Positions 24,697-32,872 of a DNA stretch of 64,000 nt are shown here, piece by piece (within the stretch, counting starts at the first letter, position 1; the number at the start of each line of letters is the position of its first letter). The notes below the pieces were generated by a model, which was given only the letters and a program-made list of their open reading frames with translations, ran no database searches and was not told the DNA's origin. Source of the stretch: Lacihabitans soyangensis (GTDB taxonomy: Bacteria > Bacteroidota > Bacteroidia > Cytophagales > Spirosomataceae); NCBI RefSeq assembly GCF_024343775.1, contig NZ_RJUF01000010.1, positions 1 to 64,000 of the forward strand, read 5' to 3'. A program made the translations under genes and the position numbers.

Positions 24697-25193
24697 TCCT
24701 CTGGAGTTGGGTTAGAAAAAAGTAATCTAAATGGAACGAAAAATAACAGAATCATCAATACAAACACCCCAAAAATCAGTAGCCAGTTGTAATTGAAGTC
24801 TAACATTTGGCCTTTTTTTGAATTGATGTTGTTAAGACCCAGAATGACAAAGACCAAATAGGTATTTAGAAAGGCTAAAAATGCTGAAAACCAACCTGTT
24901 AATAAGGATTTCAAGGCTGTTGGCTGATTGGCCCAAACACTATTTGAGTTTAGACCTTTGAAATTTATATTGAGCAATAAGTTTTTGAGTAAATCCATAA
25001 GAATATTTATGCTAAATACTACACCAACTGTCCAATAGAAAAACTGTTGTTTGTTGATGAATCTGTTTGGATAACCTTGGTCATCGTGGCCTATGGCGAT
25101 TGAATCAGGTAAGTTGGCGTAGCAAAAAAGAATAACAGCAGTGACGATAACCACAGAGGCAACCCTCCAAAACTTAAAAAATATATTTGTCAT
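24693..25193 (-). CDS. DUF1648-like membrane protein
   Basis: A 166-residue protein with about four transmembrane segments (residues about 10-25, 50-67, 95-117, 135-158). The first loop, YANLPDSIAIGHDDQGYPNR, matches the LP..IP.HF...G.pd pattern of DUF1648 proteins, whose function is not settled. It overlaps queA by 4 bp (ATGA) and is the first gene of that unit. Nothing in it suggests a link to queuosine; the coupling may simply be operon structure. Confidence 0.7.
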   Translation of the reverse strand: MTNIFFKFWRVASVVIVTAVILFCYANLPDSIAIGHDDQGYPNRFINKQQFFYWTVGVVFSINILMDLLKNLLLNINFKGLNSNSVWANQPTALKSLLTGWFSAFLAFLNTYLVFVILGLNNINSKKGQMLDFNYNWLLIFGVFVLMILLFFVPFRLLFSNPTPED

Positions 25194-25266
25194 ATTGAGA
25201 CTTTCGAATAAATGTATCTAATTTTATTCTTTTATAATTAAACTTTTGTCTTGTCGAAATGTTTCA

Positions 25267-25274
25267 CAAAGGTA
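25267..25274 (-). promoter_or_regulatory. Candidate -7 element for the DUF1648-queA operon
   Basis: TACCTTTG on the minus strand matches TAnnTTTG about 75 bp upstream of the start at 25193. The -33 part is not clear. Confidence 0.4.
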
Positions 25275-25313
25275 GGGGAGAAGGCCTTGCATATTTATTA
25301 AATTGAAGAAAAA

Positions 25314-25862
25314 ATGTCAAAAATTTATACAAAAACAGGCGATAAAGGTACTACTTCACTCATTGGCGGAACGAGATTACCCAAAGACGATATAAAAATA
25401 GAAGCTTACGGAAGTGTAGACGAACTCAATGCTTGGATTGGTGTTTTGGCAGATGCTCCTGAAAACAAAGAGCGTAATGCTTTTCTGAAAGAGATTCAGG
25501 ATAGATTGTTTACTATCGGTGCTGAATTGGCCTCAGAGCCAGAGCAAAATAAGAAGAAACTCCCTGAACTTTTTGAGAGCGACATAGAAGTTCTAGAGAA
25601 AGAAATGGATGCCTACAACGAAGTTATTCCAACTCTACGAGCTTTTGTTCTACCGGGCGGACATCCTTTGGTTTCTTTTGCACATGTGGCACGAACCGTT
25701 TGCCGAAGGTCAGAACGTCAGGTGATAAGGTTGTCTCACAATGAAGAAGTGAATGTGTTGATTATTAAATACTTAAATAGATTGTCTGATTATTTGTTTG
25801 TGCTTTCTAGGAAAATCACACAAGAACAAAATGCTCCTGAGATTGCTTGGAAACCGAGGTAA
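25314..25862 (+). CDS. Cob(I)yrinic acid a,c-diamide adenosyltransferase, PduO type
   Basis: A 182-residue protein with the full PduO/MMAB fold. The N-terminal ATP-binding motif reads YTKTGDKGTTSLIGGTRLPK (about 5-24). SVDELNAWIG and the active-site region RTVCRRSERQVIRLS (about 127-141) follow, with NRLSDYLFVLSR at the end. It makes adenosylcobalamin from cob(I)alamin and ATP. The likely client is the methylmalonyl-CoA mutase at 60.4-64 kb; no corrinoid synthesis gene is nearby. It is monocistronic. Confidence 0.94.
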   Translation: MSKIYTKTGDKGTTSLIGGTRLPKDDIKIEAYGSVDELNAWIGVLADAPENKERNAFLKEIQDRLFTIGAELASEPEQNKKKLPELFESDIEVLEKEMDAYNEVIPTLRAFVLPGGHPLVSFAHVARTVCRRSERQVIRLSHNEEVNVLIIKYLNRLSDYLFVLSRKITQEQNAPEIAWKPR

Positions 25863-26059
25863 GTTTGGATGGTCAATTGAACACGGATTTTATGGATGAG
25901 ACACGGATTTTTTTCATTTATATTGTTTCAATCCATTAAGGTGAATTTAACTAAGTCTTACTTTAAGGCTGTTGAGTATAACTAGTCCATGATTTTAAAG
26001 TATATTCTGTGCGGCCTCTGCTGCGGTCTAATACGTGTTCTGCCGTGTGCCCAAAAAAT

Positions 26060-26779
26060 TCAATCTACAGTCAGGAATCCAAATCTTTTTGGTCTATGAA
26101 ATGCAGGCGATTCGCCTGAAAGTGTAGAACTCCAACAAATGAAGTCGCAAGTTTCGGCATCGCATGTCCAGTTGGCTTCTGGGTGTGACTGTTTAGAGCG
26201 GATTCTGTAAAAATTTATTCTGTATTGTCCTTTTGGATCTCTGCCAACCAGTTTCCAAGGTATGGACATGCGTCCGTTCCATGAACTTGAAGATTTTACG
26301 GCTTCATGTAGGATCCCAGCGTCTTTGTGAGCAATCATTCCTTCTAAAGTCTGGGTTTCTTCTCCCAAAGTAGGATTGTTTATGGTACCTACCCAAAGTG
26401 CATTGTTTGGATTGATTTCTATTTCTAGATAATGTTTAGAATCTTCGTTGCCCGGACTAATAAATACCTCAAAAACCTCCTGATTGTACAGGGGATCGTT
26501 ATGAACTACCATGTTGTTTTGCTCCACGAAATCGTCCTGAAGACATTCGAAAGCAATATGAAGGAATTCGTTATCAGATTTTATGGAAACATTGGTCAGG
26601 TAATCAACAGCTTGGCCGTTAGTAGAATGTTTGAAATGTGGGTCTACTTTTACTGACTCTCCGTTGTTTTTAAGGTTTATCTCTCGGTTGGGCATTGTAG
26701 TTTTTTCTTTGCTTAAATCAATTTGTAGAAAATTGGTCTGCAAAACTATAAAAAAAATTAGGGAATGACTAAAAGCCAT
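26060..26779 (-). CDS. Secreted carbohydrate-binding (CBM9-like) protein
   Basis: The start at 26779 (MAFSHSLIFFIVLQTNFLQ) gives a signal peptide and 239 residues; an upstream ATG at 26824 would overlap a small upstream ORF. The body is a CBM9/DOMON-like beta sandwich: VSIKSDNEFLHIAFECLQDD, a bound-partner strand VFEVFISPGNEDSKHYLEIE, SWNGRMSIPWKLVGRDPKGQ, YRINFYRIRSK and a C-terminal FHRPKRFGFLTVD. This layout is typical of Bacteroidota CBM9-like domains attached to or working with glycan-degrading enzymes. No enzyme domain is present here, so it is a stand-alone binding protein. Confidence 0.8.
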   Translation of the reverse strand: MAFSHSLIFFIVLQTNFLQIDLSKEKTTMPNREINLKNNGESVKVDPHFKHSTNGQAVDYLTNVSIKSDNEFLHIAFECLQDDFVEQNNMVVHNDPLYNQEVFEVFISPGNEDSKHYLEIEINPNNALWVGTINNPTLGEETQTLEGMIAHKDAGILHEAVKSSSSWNGRMSIPWKLVGRDPKGQYRINFYRIRSKQSHPEANWTCDAETCDFICWSSTLSGESPAFHRPKRFGFLTVD

Positions 26780-26792
26780 AAAATTCAATTCT

Positions 26793-26945
26793 CTAAAGGA
26801 TGATTGACAGGTTTTTGTTGCCAAACTGCAGTTTCAGTACATTTCCTTTACTTATCTGAAGTTTGGTCAACTCAAATTTACCATTATTGTCAACCAATTC
26901 CCGCAAGTTTTCCTTAGTATTTTTTTCTTTAATGATTATTTTCAT
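26793..26945 (-). CDS. Candidate small protein (50 residues)
   Basis: An ATG at 26945 opens a 50-residue frame ending TAG at 26793, 14 bp before the start of the CBM9-like gene. The sequence begins MKIIIKEKNTKENLRELVDN and continues with alternating hydrophobic strands, GKFELTKLQISKGNVLKLQ, ending NLSIIL. It has a plausible small beta-domain pattern and reasonable codon use. I do not recognise it. It could be a real leader protein or a chance frame. Confidence 0.4.
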   Translation of the reverse strand: MKIIIKEKNTKENLRELVDNNGKFELTKLQISKGNVLKLQFGNKNLSIIL

Positions 26946-27020
26946 GAGTGGTCCGTGTTTTACTATTAGGAAAAAATAACTTCTGGAAATTTTACTTTCC
27001 AGAAGTCATAATTTTTACGC

Positions 27021-27653
27021 TCATTTGCCTTTACCCTTTCCTTTTCCTTTGCCACCTTTGTCTTTCATGGTGAGCTCGTTGAGGAAAACTCCCGCAGCGT
27101 CAAAACCTAACATTACCTTGGTTCCATCTGCTTTGGTTACTAATACACCATACTTTCCATCACTTGATTTTCTCGCACTGTTCACGGTAGAACCTGCATA
27201 AGTGGTAGTTATATAAGTAGTTATGCTCGCTGGAAGGGTGGCAACATCAATTTTCTCACCTCCGCGGCCTTTACCAGATACTTCCTTAATAAATACGCCA
27301 GCTGCGTCAAATAACAAACCTTTGTGGGTGCTATCTGTCAATACGATATGTACTGCATATTTGCCAGAGTCTGACTTGGCGGCACGTTTGATAGTAGAAC
27401 CGACATAATTGGTTGAAATGTACGAAGTCACGTTTGCTGGTAATGCCGAAGTTTCTATTTCGGTCAAATTGTGCTTTTTGCCATGACCATGTTTGCCACC
27501 TGTACCTGAACTATCCGCCGTGGCCATAAACATGAAGTCGGCGTAAGCAGCGTCATCTGTAGTTTCTGAAGGAGATAATCCAAGGTTTTCACAAGAGGTT
27601 AAACCTGCTACAGCACAAAAAAGAGCCAGAATTAATACTTTTAAATTTTTCAT
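27021..27653 (-). CDS. Lipoprotein with two PepSY-like domains and a Lys/Gly tail
   Basis: The ATG at 27653 gives 210 residues with a lipoprotein signal (MKNLKVLILALFCAVAGLTS, lipid Cys21). A Gly/His/Lys linker (GTGGKHGHGKKHN) follows. Two PepSY-like (DUF2874) repeats then align with each other: LPANVTSYISTNYVGSTIKR...KYAVHIVLTD...GLLFDAAGVFIKE and LPASITTYITTTYAGSTVNS...KYGVLVTKADG...MLGFDAAGVFLNE. The C-terminus is a run of alternating Lys and Gly. PepSY-like proteins are periplasmic and may inhibit peptidases or bind ligands; the role here is unknown. Confidence 0.85.
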   Translation of the reverse strand: MKNLKVLILALFCAVAGLTSCENLGLSPSETTDDAAYADFMFMATADSSGTGGKHGHGKKHNLTEIETSALPANVTSYISTNYVGSTIKRAAKSDSGKYAVHIVLTDSTHKGLLFDAAGVFIKEVSGKGRGGEKIDVATLPASITTYITTTYAGSTVNSARKSSDGKYGVLVTKADGTKVMLGFDAAGVFLNELTMKDKGGKGKGKGKGK

Positions 27654-27859
27654 AAGAAATAGATAATAATTTGATTTAAACAATGTAAGAACTTCCTACA
27701 AGTAAATTTTTTCCATGGAATACTTGTTTGATTTAAAAAAAGGCAAAAGGTTTAATGGCCTTTCTGAAATACTATACGAAACGCTTTTTTTTTATGTTGC
27801 CTTGGTTCTAAAAAATATTTTAATTGCCTTAGGCAACGATTTCTATTTACAATTACGTA

Positions 27860-27867
27860 TACTTTTG
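27860..27867 (+). promoter_or_regulatory. Candidate -7 element of the ECF sigma operon
   Basis: TACTTTTG fits TAnnTTTG, 41 bp before the GTG start. A small dyad, TTGCC-TTA-GGCAA, lies at 27824-27836, upstream of where RNA polymerase would bind. Confidence 0.5.
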
Positions 27868-27907
27868 TATAAATAAGAATTCCAGTATAATATAAAAGAA
27901 AGCCTTT

Positions 27908-28486
27908 GTGATATTTAAAAGAAACAAATCTTTTGACTTGGTAAAAGTGTTGGAAGGATGTAGGGCAGACAGCGGCTCAGCTCAAAAACATCTTTTCGAA
28001 CATTACTACGGCTTGGCCAAAAGGATATGTTTGCGATACGCCGGGTCGAGCGACGAAGTCGACGAAATGGTGAACGATGGTTTCTTAAAGGTTTTTGCTA
28101 AAATTAAAATGTACGATGCCAATCAGTCTTTTGAGGCTTGGTTTCGGACGGTTTTGGTGAGGACTTGTATAGATTATTATCGGCGTAACAGTCCAAAAGT
28201 AAGTTTGATAGACATCCAAAATGCTCCCCAAATCGAAAGTAATGACAACTTGGTGGAGAGGATGTCGGCGGAAGATATATTGGAATTGGTCCAAAAACTT
28301 CCTCCTTCTTATCGAATGGTTTTTTCGCTCTACGTGGTTGAAGGGTACTCTCATGCCGAAATAGCCGAGATGCTCAACATCAATGAAGGTACGTCAAGGT
28401 CAAATCTTGTAAAAGCTAGACACAAAATGCAAGAATGGGTAACGCTATATTTAGATGAAAATATAAATCAAAATAATCATGTCTGA
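27908..28486 (+). CDS. RNA polymerase ECF sigma-70 factor
   Basis: A 192-residue ECF sigma factor with a GTG start and no nearby ATG. Region 2 covers about residues 25-95 (FEHYYGLAKRICLRYAG, NDGFLKVFAKIKMYD, FEAWFRTVLVRTCIDYYRRN). Region 4 covers about 125-180 (LPPSYRMVFSLYVVEGYSHA, EIAEMLNINEGTSRSNLVKA). Its stop overlaps the next gene by 8 bp, and that gene's product has the features of its membrane anti-sigma/partner. The regulon is unknown. Confidence 0.92.
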   Translation: MIFKRNKSFDLVKVLEGCRADSGSAQKHLFEHYYGLAKRICLRYAGSSDEVDEMVNDGFLKVFAKIKMYDANQSFEAWFRTVLVRTCIDYYRRNSPKVSLIDIQNAPQIESNDNLVERMSAEDILELVQKLPPSYRMVFSLYVVEGYSHAEIAEMLNINEGTSRSNLVKARHKMQEWVTLYLDENINQNNHV

Positions 28487-29873
28487 GAATAATTTTGATG
28501 ATGACATAAGAAAAAAGCTCGAATCTATACGGCCAGAGTATAGTGAGGCTGCTTGGCAGAAGCTCAAACGCTCTCTGCCTATACCATGGTATATGAGTTT
28601 TCTGCGAGATTATGGCAGCTGGGTGTTTGGAGGCCTAGCAACTGTGGCTTTTTTAGGTTCACAATACAATAATCAAACCATTAGAAAAGAAAACAAATTA
28701 CTGAATGATAAAATCTCTACTATAACCAGTTCGCCAGAAACAAAAATCATTACCGATACCATATATGTTCGGCAGAGTGATACTGTATTTACCACTCGGT
28801 ATGTCACCCGATATGTGCGAGTAGCCGATGAGTACGTAGAAGACGAAGACTTGACTTCAAGCAACAAAAACCAAGTTTTGGCTGAAAAAACAAAAGCAAA
28901 AGTTAAAGAACAGGGAAGTGCCGAGAGTAAGGCAGTGTTGGATTCTAAATCTAAAACGGTCAAAAACAAATCTAAGAATTCAGAAACTGATCTGGCAGAT
29001 AAACTAACTGCAAGTAAGGATATTATTGATAAGGAGGCGGTTTCGGATAAAGATTTGGCTCAAACTAACTTGGCTTTTCAGCCCAACCAACAAGTAGATA
29101 AGGTTGTAGCGGGGGTTTCGGATGAAAAACTGAAAGCAGCTAAGGTAGAAGATACCTCTGGGAAGGTAGACGAAGAACCTAAGAAGGAGCAAAAACAAGT
29201 TGAAGAATTAATTATTCCAGAAAATAAAGCAACACTTCCAACGGATCAAAAAAAGGCTAAGAAAATAGACCTAAGCCGAATAAATGCCAGATTTGGAATA
29301 ACTGGTGACTATATGGGCAGGAATTTTAATAGCCTTGGGCCGGCTGTCGAAGTATTTCTGGGTGAAAGATTTGCTCTTAATACTGGTCTTCTGATTACAG
29401 GTAAAAAGGAGTTTGAATATAAACTTTTGAGGGATTTTAACATGAATACCGGTAAAAAGTTTGAGGATAGATATAAGCCGTATATTCCTATTAAACCTGA
29501 GAAAATTCAAGATATCGAGATAGAAACCTCGAGTATAAAGTTGCCAATATTCTTTAGCTATTATGTTCCGGTGCGTAACAATTTGGCTTTTATGCTCAGT
29601 ACGGGTACTAAACTTGACCTTTCGGTAATAGAAACGGTCAAATTTAAAGGACAGAACTTCGATGGTTCATTAGACTACAATAAATTCGAAAATCAGTATA
29701 AGCCGAAGATTTTCAGTAATTTATTCTACGGCATGGGTATGCAATACCAATATAAGCGTTTTGTCGGACAGATGAATCCATATTTTGAGTTTCCGTTTAG
29801 ACAGGCTTCCTATTTAGTACCTCCAAAGAAATTCGGAATAAATGCCTCATTGAAGTTTTCTTTGAAAAAATAA
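28479..29873 (+). CDS. Sigma-linked membrane protein with N-terminal cytosolic stub, one TM helix and C-terminal barrel-like domain
   Basis: A 464-residue protein. Residues 1-35 match the short acidic stub seen on Bacteroidota proteins next to ECF sigma genes (FDDDIRKKLESIRPEYSEAA, then WQKL). One TM helix spans about 47-63. A 200-residue charged, Lys/Glu/Asp-rich linker follows (about 110-265). The last 190 residues read like a PorT-type beta-barrel (RFGITGDYMGRNFNSLGPAV, FALNTGLLITGKKEFEYKL, a C-terminal strand ending LKFSLKK). Such an arrangement would place one end in the cytosol and the other at the outer membrane. It overlaps the sigma gene by 8 bp, so it is a likely anti-sigma partner. 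Confidence 0.78.
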   Translation: MSENNFDDDIRKKLESIRPEYSEAAWQKLKRSLPIPWYMSFLRDYGSWVFGGLATVAFLGSQYNNQTIRKENKLLNDKISTITSSPETKIITDTIYVRQSDTVFTTRYVTRYVRVADEYVEDEDLTSSNKNQVLAEKTKAKVKEQGSAESKAVLDSKSKTVKNKSKNSETDLADKLTASKDIIDKEAVSDKDLAQTNLAFQPNQQVDKVVAGVSDEKLKAAKVEDTSGKVDEEPKKEQKQVEELIIPENKATLPTDQKKAKKIDLSRINARFGITGDYMGRNFNSLGPAVEVFLGERFALNTGLLITGKKEFEYKLLRDFNMNTGKKFEDRYKPYIPIKPEKIQDIEIETSSIKLPIFFSYYVPVRNNLAFMLSTGTKLDLSVIETVKFKGQNFDGSLDYNKFENQYKPKIFSNLFYGMGMQYQYKRFVGQMNPYFEFPFRQASYLVPPKKFGINASLKFSLKK

Positions 29874-29891
29874 TACCTATCAGAAACCTTA

Positions 29892-29928
29892 AAATCCTGC
29901 TTTTCGAATTTCAAAAAGCAGGATTTTT
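29892..29928 (+). terminator. Intrinsic terminator of the sigma operon
   Basis: AAATCCTGCTTTT pairs with AAAAAGCAGGATT, followed by a run of T. The perfect stem is long and lies 19 bp past the stop. Confidence 0.88.
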
Positions 29929-29962
29929 TTATTCTAAACTCAAATACCGCCTTAAAATTTAG

Positions 29963-29970
29963 TAGATTTG
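29963..29970 (+). promoter_or_regulatory. Candidate -7 element for the PorT-like gene and tyrS
   Basis: TAGATTTG fits TAnnTTTG, about 49 bp before the ATG at 30019 and just after the terminator. No clear -33 element is seen. Confidence 0.4.
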
Positions 29971-30018
29971 CAGACTTTTTGGCGTTGTTGAGACGTTTCA
30001 AACATAAACAAAACAAAA

Positions 30019-30657
30019 ATGCACTCCATTCGTATACTTATTCTTTCTTTTTTGTGTCTTCCGGTTTTAGGGCAAATCAAACCTCGTTTGTTTGAGTTCG
30101 GCCCCAAGGCAGGTTTATTGGTGAACGGTATAGCCACTTTGGACACCGTAACATTCAAAAAGAAATTATCGGTAGGTTATCAAGGAGGTATCTTTACGAG
30201 ATTTAACTTTGGTCGATTGAGTTTTCAACCTGAGTTGGTATATCAGGTTAAAGGAGGTAGCACAACTGCTCCTACACAGGCCAAATATTCTTATAAATAC
30301 ATTTCTACACCTCTTATTGTAGGTTTTACACCTATAAAAGGCATTTATTTTGAGGGTGGTTATGAGCCAAGCTGGGCTTTAAACAAAGGCTACAAAAAAG
30401 ATGGACTGACTATTTACGGTCCAGACGTAGCCACCGACAAAAGCTTGATAGTAGGTACAAGAATCAACATGTTAGACATGTTTTCCTTGTTCAGTTTAAA
30501 CATTCGTTATACCCACGGTCTTCAAAATGTGAGTACCTCTAATTATCTCAAAACTCCGCTCGACTTTAGAAACAGGAGTGTTCAGGTGTCTGCAACTTAT
30601 ACGTTTTCAGAGTATTACCTCTGGAAAAAGAAATACGGCGTAAAGAAAAAGAATTAA
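30019..30657 (+). CDS. Outer-membrane beta-barrel protein, PorT-like
   Basis: A 212-residue protein with a Sec signal (about residues 1-18, MHSIRILILSFLCLPVLG). The rest is alternating strands: FEFGPKAGLLVNGIAT, KLSVGYQGGIFTRFNFGRLS, FQPELVYQVKGGS, ISTPLIVGFTPIKGIYFEGG and FSLNIRYTHGLQNVS. This is the eight-stranded small barrel of the PorT/OMP_b-brl_2 type. It is likely at the outer membrane. It precedes tyrS by 6 bp and may share its transcript. Confidence 0.83.
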   Translation: MHSIRILILSFLCLPVLGQIKPRLFEFGPKAGLLVNGIATLDTVTFKKKLSVGYQGGIFTRFNFGRLSFQPELVYQVKGGSTTAPTQAKYSYKYISTPLIVGFTPIKGIYFEGGYEPSWALNKGYKKDGLTIYGPDVATDKSLIVGTRINMLDMFSLFSLNIRYTHGLQNVSTSNYLKTPLDFRNRSVQVSATYTFSEYYLWKKKYGVKKKN

Positions 30658-30663
30658 TAAGTA

Positions 30664-31977
30664 ATGAGTTTTATAGAAGAATTACAGTGGCGTGGCATGC
30701 TTCATCAGATGATGCCCGGCACTGCGGAGCAATTAGACAAAGAAATGACCTCGGCCTACATAGGTTTCGATCCTACGGCTAAATCTCTCCATATCGGCAA
30801 CTTGGCCACCATCATGCTTTTGGTGCATTTACAAAGAGCCGGGCATAAACCTTATGCATTGGTGGGTGGAGCCACGGGTATGGTGGGTGATCCTTCGGGC
30901 AAATCTGCCGAAAGACAATTCTTAGATGAAAATATCCTTAGAGAGAACCAAGAGGGCATAAGAAAGCAATTGGAAAAATTCTTAGATTTCAACTCTGGAG
31001 CCAACAGTGCCGAAATGGTCAACAACTATGACTGGTTCAAAGATTTTGGCTTTTTGCAGTTTTTGAGAGAAGTAGGTAAGTATTTGACAGTCAATTATAT
31101 GTCAAGTAAAGATTCTGTGAAAAATAGAATCACTACGGGTATTTCTTACACCGAATTTACCTACCAATTGCTACAAGGTTACGATTTTTACCATTTGTAC
31201 AAACACAAAAATGTGAGGATACAAATGGGCGGGTCGGATCAGTGGGGAAACATCACGACCGGTACAGAACTTATACGCAGAAAAGAAAACAACGACGGCT
31301 CAGATGCAGACGGCGAGGTGGAATACTCGGCTTATGCCCTGACGACTCCGTTGGTGACTAAGGCCGACGGTACGAAATTCGGTAAGTCAGAAGGTGGAAA
31401 TGTTTGGTTAGATCCAAACATGACCAGCCCTTACGAATTTTACCAGTTTTGGATAAATCAGGCAGATGAAGATTGTAAGAGACTCATCAGAGTTTTTACA
31501 CTTTTGAGCAAAGAAGAAATAGAGAAACTGGAAGCTGAACATGCTGAAGCTCCACATTTGAGATTGGTGCAAAAGGCTATAGCAGAAGACGTAACCACGC
31601 GTGTACATGGCAAAGAGCAATATGAATTGGCTGTTAAAGCCTCTGAAGTATTGTACGGAAAGGCAACCCTAGAAACTCTACAAAGTTTGGACGAGAATAC
31701 TTTCAAAAAGATATTCGACGGCGTACCACAAACAACTATCTCTAAGGCCGATTTTGATGCATGTCACTCCTTGTTGGATTTGATTTCGGTAACCACCAAC
31801 GGAGAAATATATGCCTCAAAAGGTGAAGCAAAGCGAGCCTTACAAGGAAATGCTGTAAGCATTAACAAAGTAAAAACTCAGGACGAAAAAATGGCTGTTT
31901 CCGAAATTAGTCTACTCTCGGGCAAATATATTTTGATAGGAAAAGGGAAAAAGAATCATATTGTGGAGTTGGGGTGA
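30664..31977 (+). CDS. tyrS: Tyrosyl-tRNA synthetase
   Basis: A 437-residue class I synthetase of the TyrRS bacterial type. The HIGH motif is HIGN at 43-46 (AKSLHIGNLATI). The KMSKS motif is KFGKS at 238-242. The tyrosine-binding region reads GGSDQWGNITTG. The C-terminal S4 RNA-binding domain is present (EIYASKGEAKRALQGNAVSI). Length and order of domains are complete. It ends before a terminator. Confidence 0.97.
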   Translation: MSFIEELQWRGMLHQMMPGTAEQLDKEMTSAYIGFDPTAKSLHIGNLATIMLLVHLQRAGHKPYALVGGATGMVGDPSGKSAERQFLDENILRENQEGIRKQLEKFLDFNSGANSAEMVNNYDWFKDFGFLQFLREVGKYLTVNYMSSKDSVKNRITTGISYTEFTYQLLQGYDFYHLYKHKNVRIQMGGSDQWGNITTGTELIRRKENNDGSDADGEVEYSAYALTTPLVTKADGTKFGKSEGGNVWLDPNMTSPYEFYQFWINQADEDCKRLIRVFTLLSKEEIEKLEAEHAEAPHLRLVQKAIAEDVTTRVHGKEQYELAVKASEVLYGKATLETLQSLDENTFKKIFDGVPQTTISKADFDACHSLLDLISVTTNGEIYASKGEAKRALQGNAVSINKVKTQDEKMAVSEISLLSGKYILIGKGKKNHIVELG

Positions 31978-32006
31978 AATACCTTTGAACGTCTTTAATA
32001 AATGAA

Positions 32007-32034
32007 GCCATTCTGTTTTGAGTGGCTTTTTTGT
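32007..32034 (+). terminator. Intrinsic terminator after tyrS
   Basis: AAGCCA-loop-TGGCTT followed by T6, 30 bp past the stop. It separates tyrS from the convergent ATPase gene. Confidence 0.7.
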
Positions 32035-32074
32035 AGGGAAGAACTTGAGAATTTGCAATTTGCAAATCGCGAAT

Positions 32075-32872
32075 TCACCCCTCTAATTCCCTCAAATACC
32101 TTTCAGGATTATCCATAAATGCTTTGGTAAGTTGATAATGAGGAGTTTCGGTGTAACTGATTTCGTTGATAGCGTTATTTTCGAAATGTAGAATTTGGGC
32201 TTCTTGCATGGCCATGATAATGGGCGAATGTGTGGCGATGATAAACTGAGAACCTTTGTTTTTTACAGCTTCTTGAATCAAAACAATCAAACTCAACTGT
32301 CGGGCAGGGGAGAGGGCGGCCTCGGGTTCGTCTATGAGGTAGAGGCCTTTGCCCGTAATACGTGTATTGAAAAACTTCAGAAAACCTTCGCCATGGCTCA
32401 TGGCGTCCAAGTTTTCGGTATATCGGTCGGTTATTTCTTTTCTTTCACTCAGCAATGGACTTTGGGCCAGATTGATGTCTCCTCCCGTCCAAGTTTCTTT
32501 TATTTCCTTGATTTCTGAGTCGAGTTCTGCAATACTTCGTAAGATATTTTTCACAAAACCTATAAAATCTTCAGCTCTCGCAAAAAATCCACGGTTGGTT
32601 TTTTCGATAAATCTCAAAGAGAGCATTTTGCCCAAAGCTCGTGCAGGTTCCATCAGCGGGTCGTCGGTGATGCTAATCCCACCAGCTGTAGGTACGCCCG
32701 AGGCATACGCAATGGCCTCCAGAAGTGTTGATTTTCCAGAGCCGTTTTCGCCTATGAAAAACGTAACGGGCTTTTTAAGTGATATATAAGGAAGGTTTTT
32801 TACGAGTTCGAGATTAAAAGGGAATTCCTCCGTTTCAGGCAGATTTCTTAATCCAAAACTCTGTAAAATCAT
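32075..32872 (-). CDS. AAA/ABC-type ATPase (SMC/RecF-like, OLD-like superfamily)
   Basis: A 265-residue soluble ATPase. Walker A is GENGSGKSTLLE (about 42-53). An ABC signature-like SHGEGFLKFF precedes Walker B YLIDEPEAALSPARQ, and the switch histidine is in IIATHSPIIMA. It has no membrane domain and no nuclease domain. Proteins of this COG3910-type are common and their role is unclear; RecF-type use at DNA ends is possible. It overlaps the upstream dxs gene by 4 bp (ATGA), so it is co-translated with it. Confidence 0.85.
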   Translation of the reverse strand: MILQSFGLRNLPETEEFPFNLELVKNLPYISLKKPVTFFIGENGSGKSTLLEAIAYASGVPTAGGISITDDPLMEPARALGKMLSLRFIEKTNRGFFARAEDFIGFVKNILRSIAELDSEIKEIKETWTGGDINLAQSPLLSERKEITDRYTENLDAMSHGEGFLKFFNTRITGKGLYLIDEPEAALSPARQLSLIVLIQEAVKNKGSQFIIATHSPIIMAMQEAQILHFENNAINEISYTETPHYQLTKAFMDNPERYLRELEG

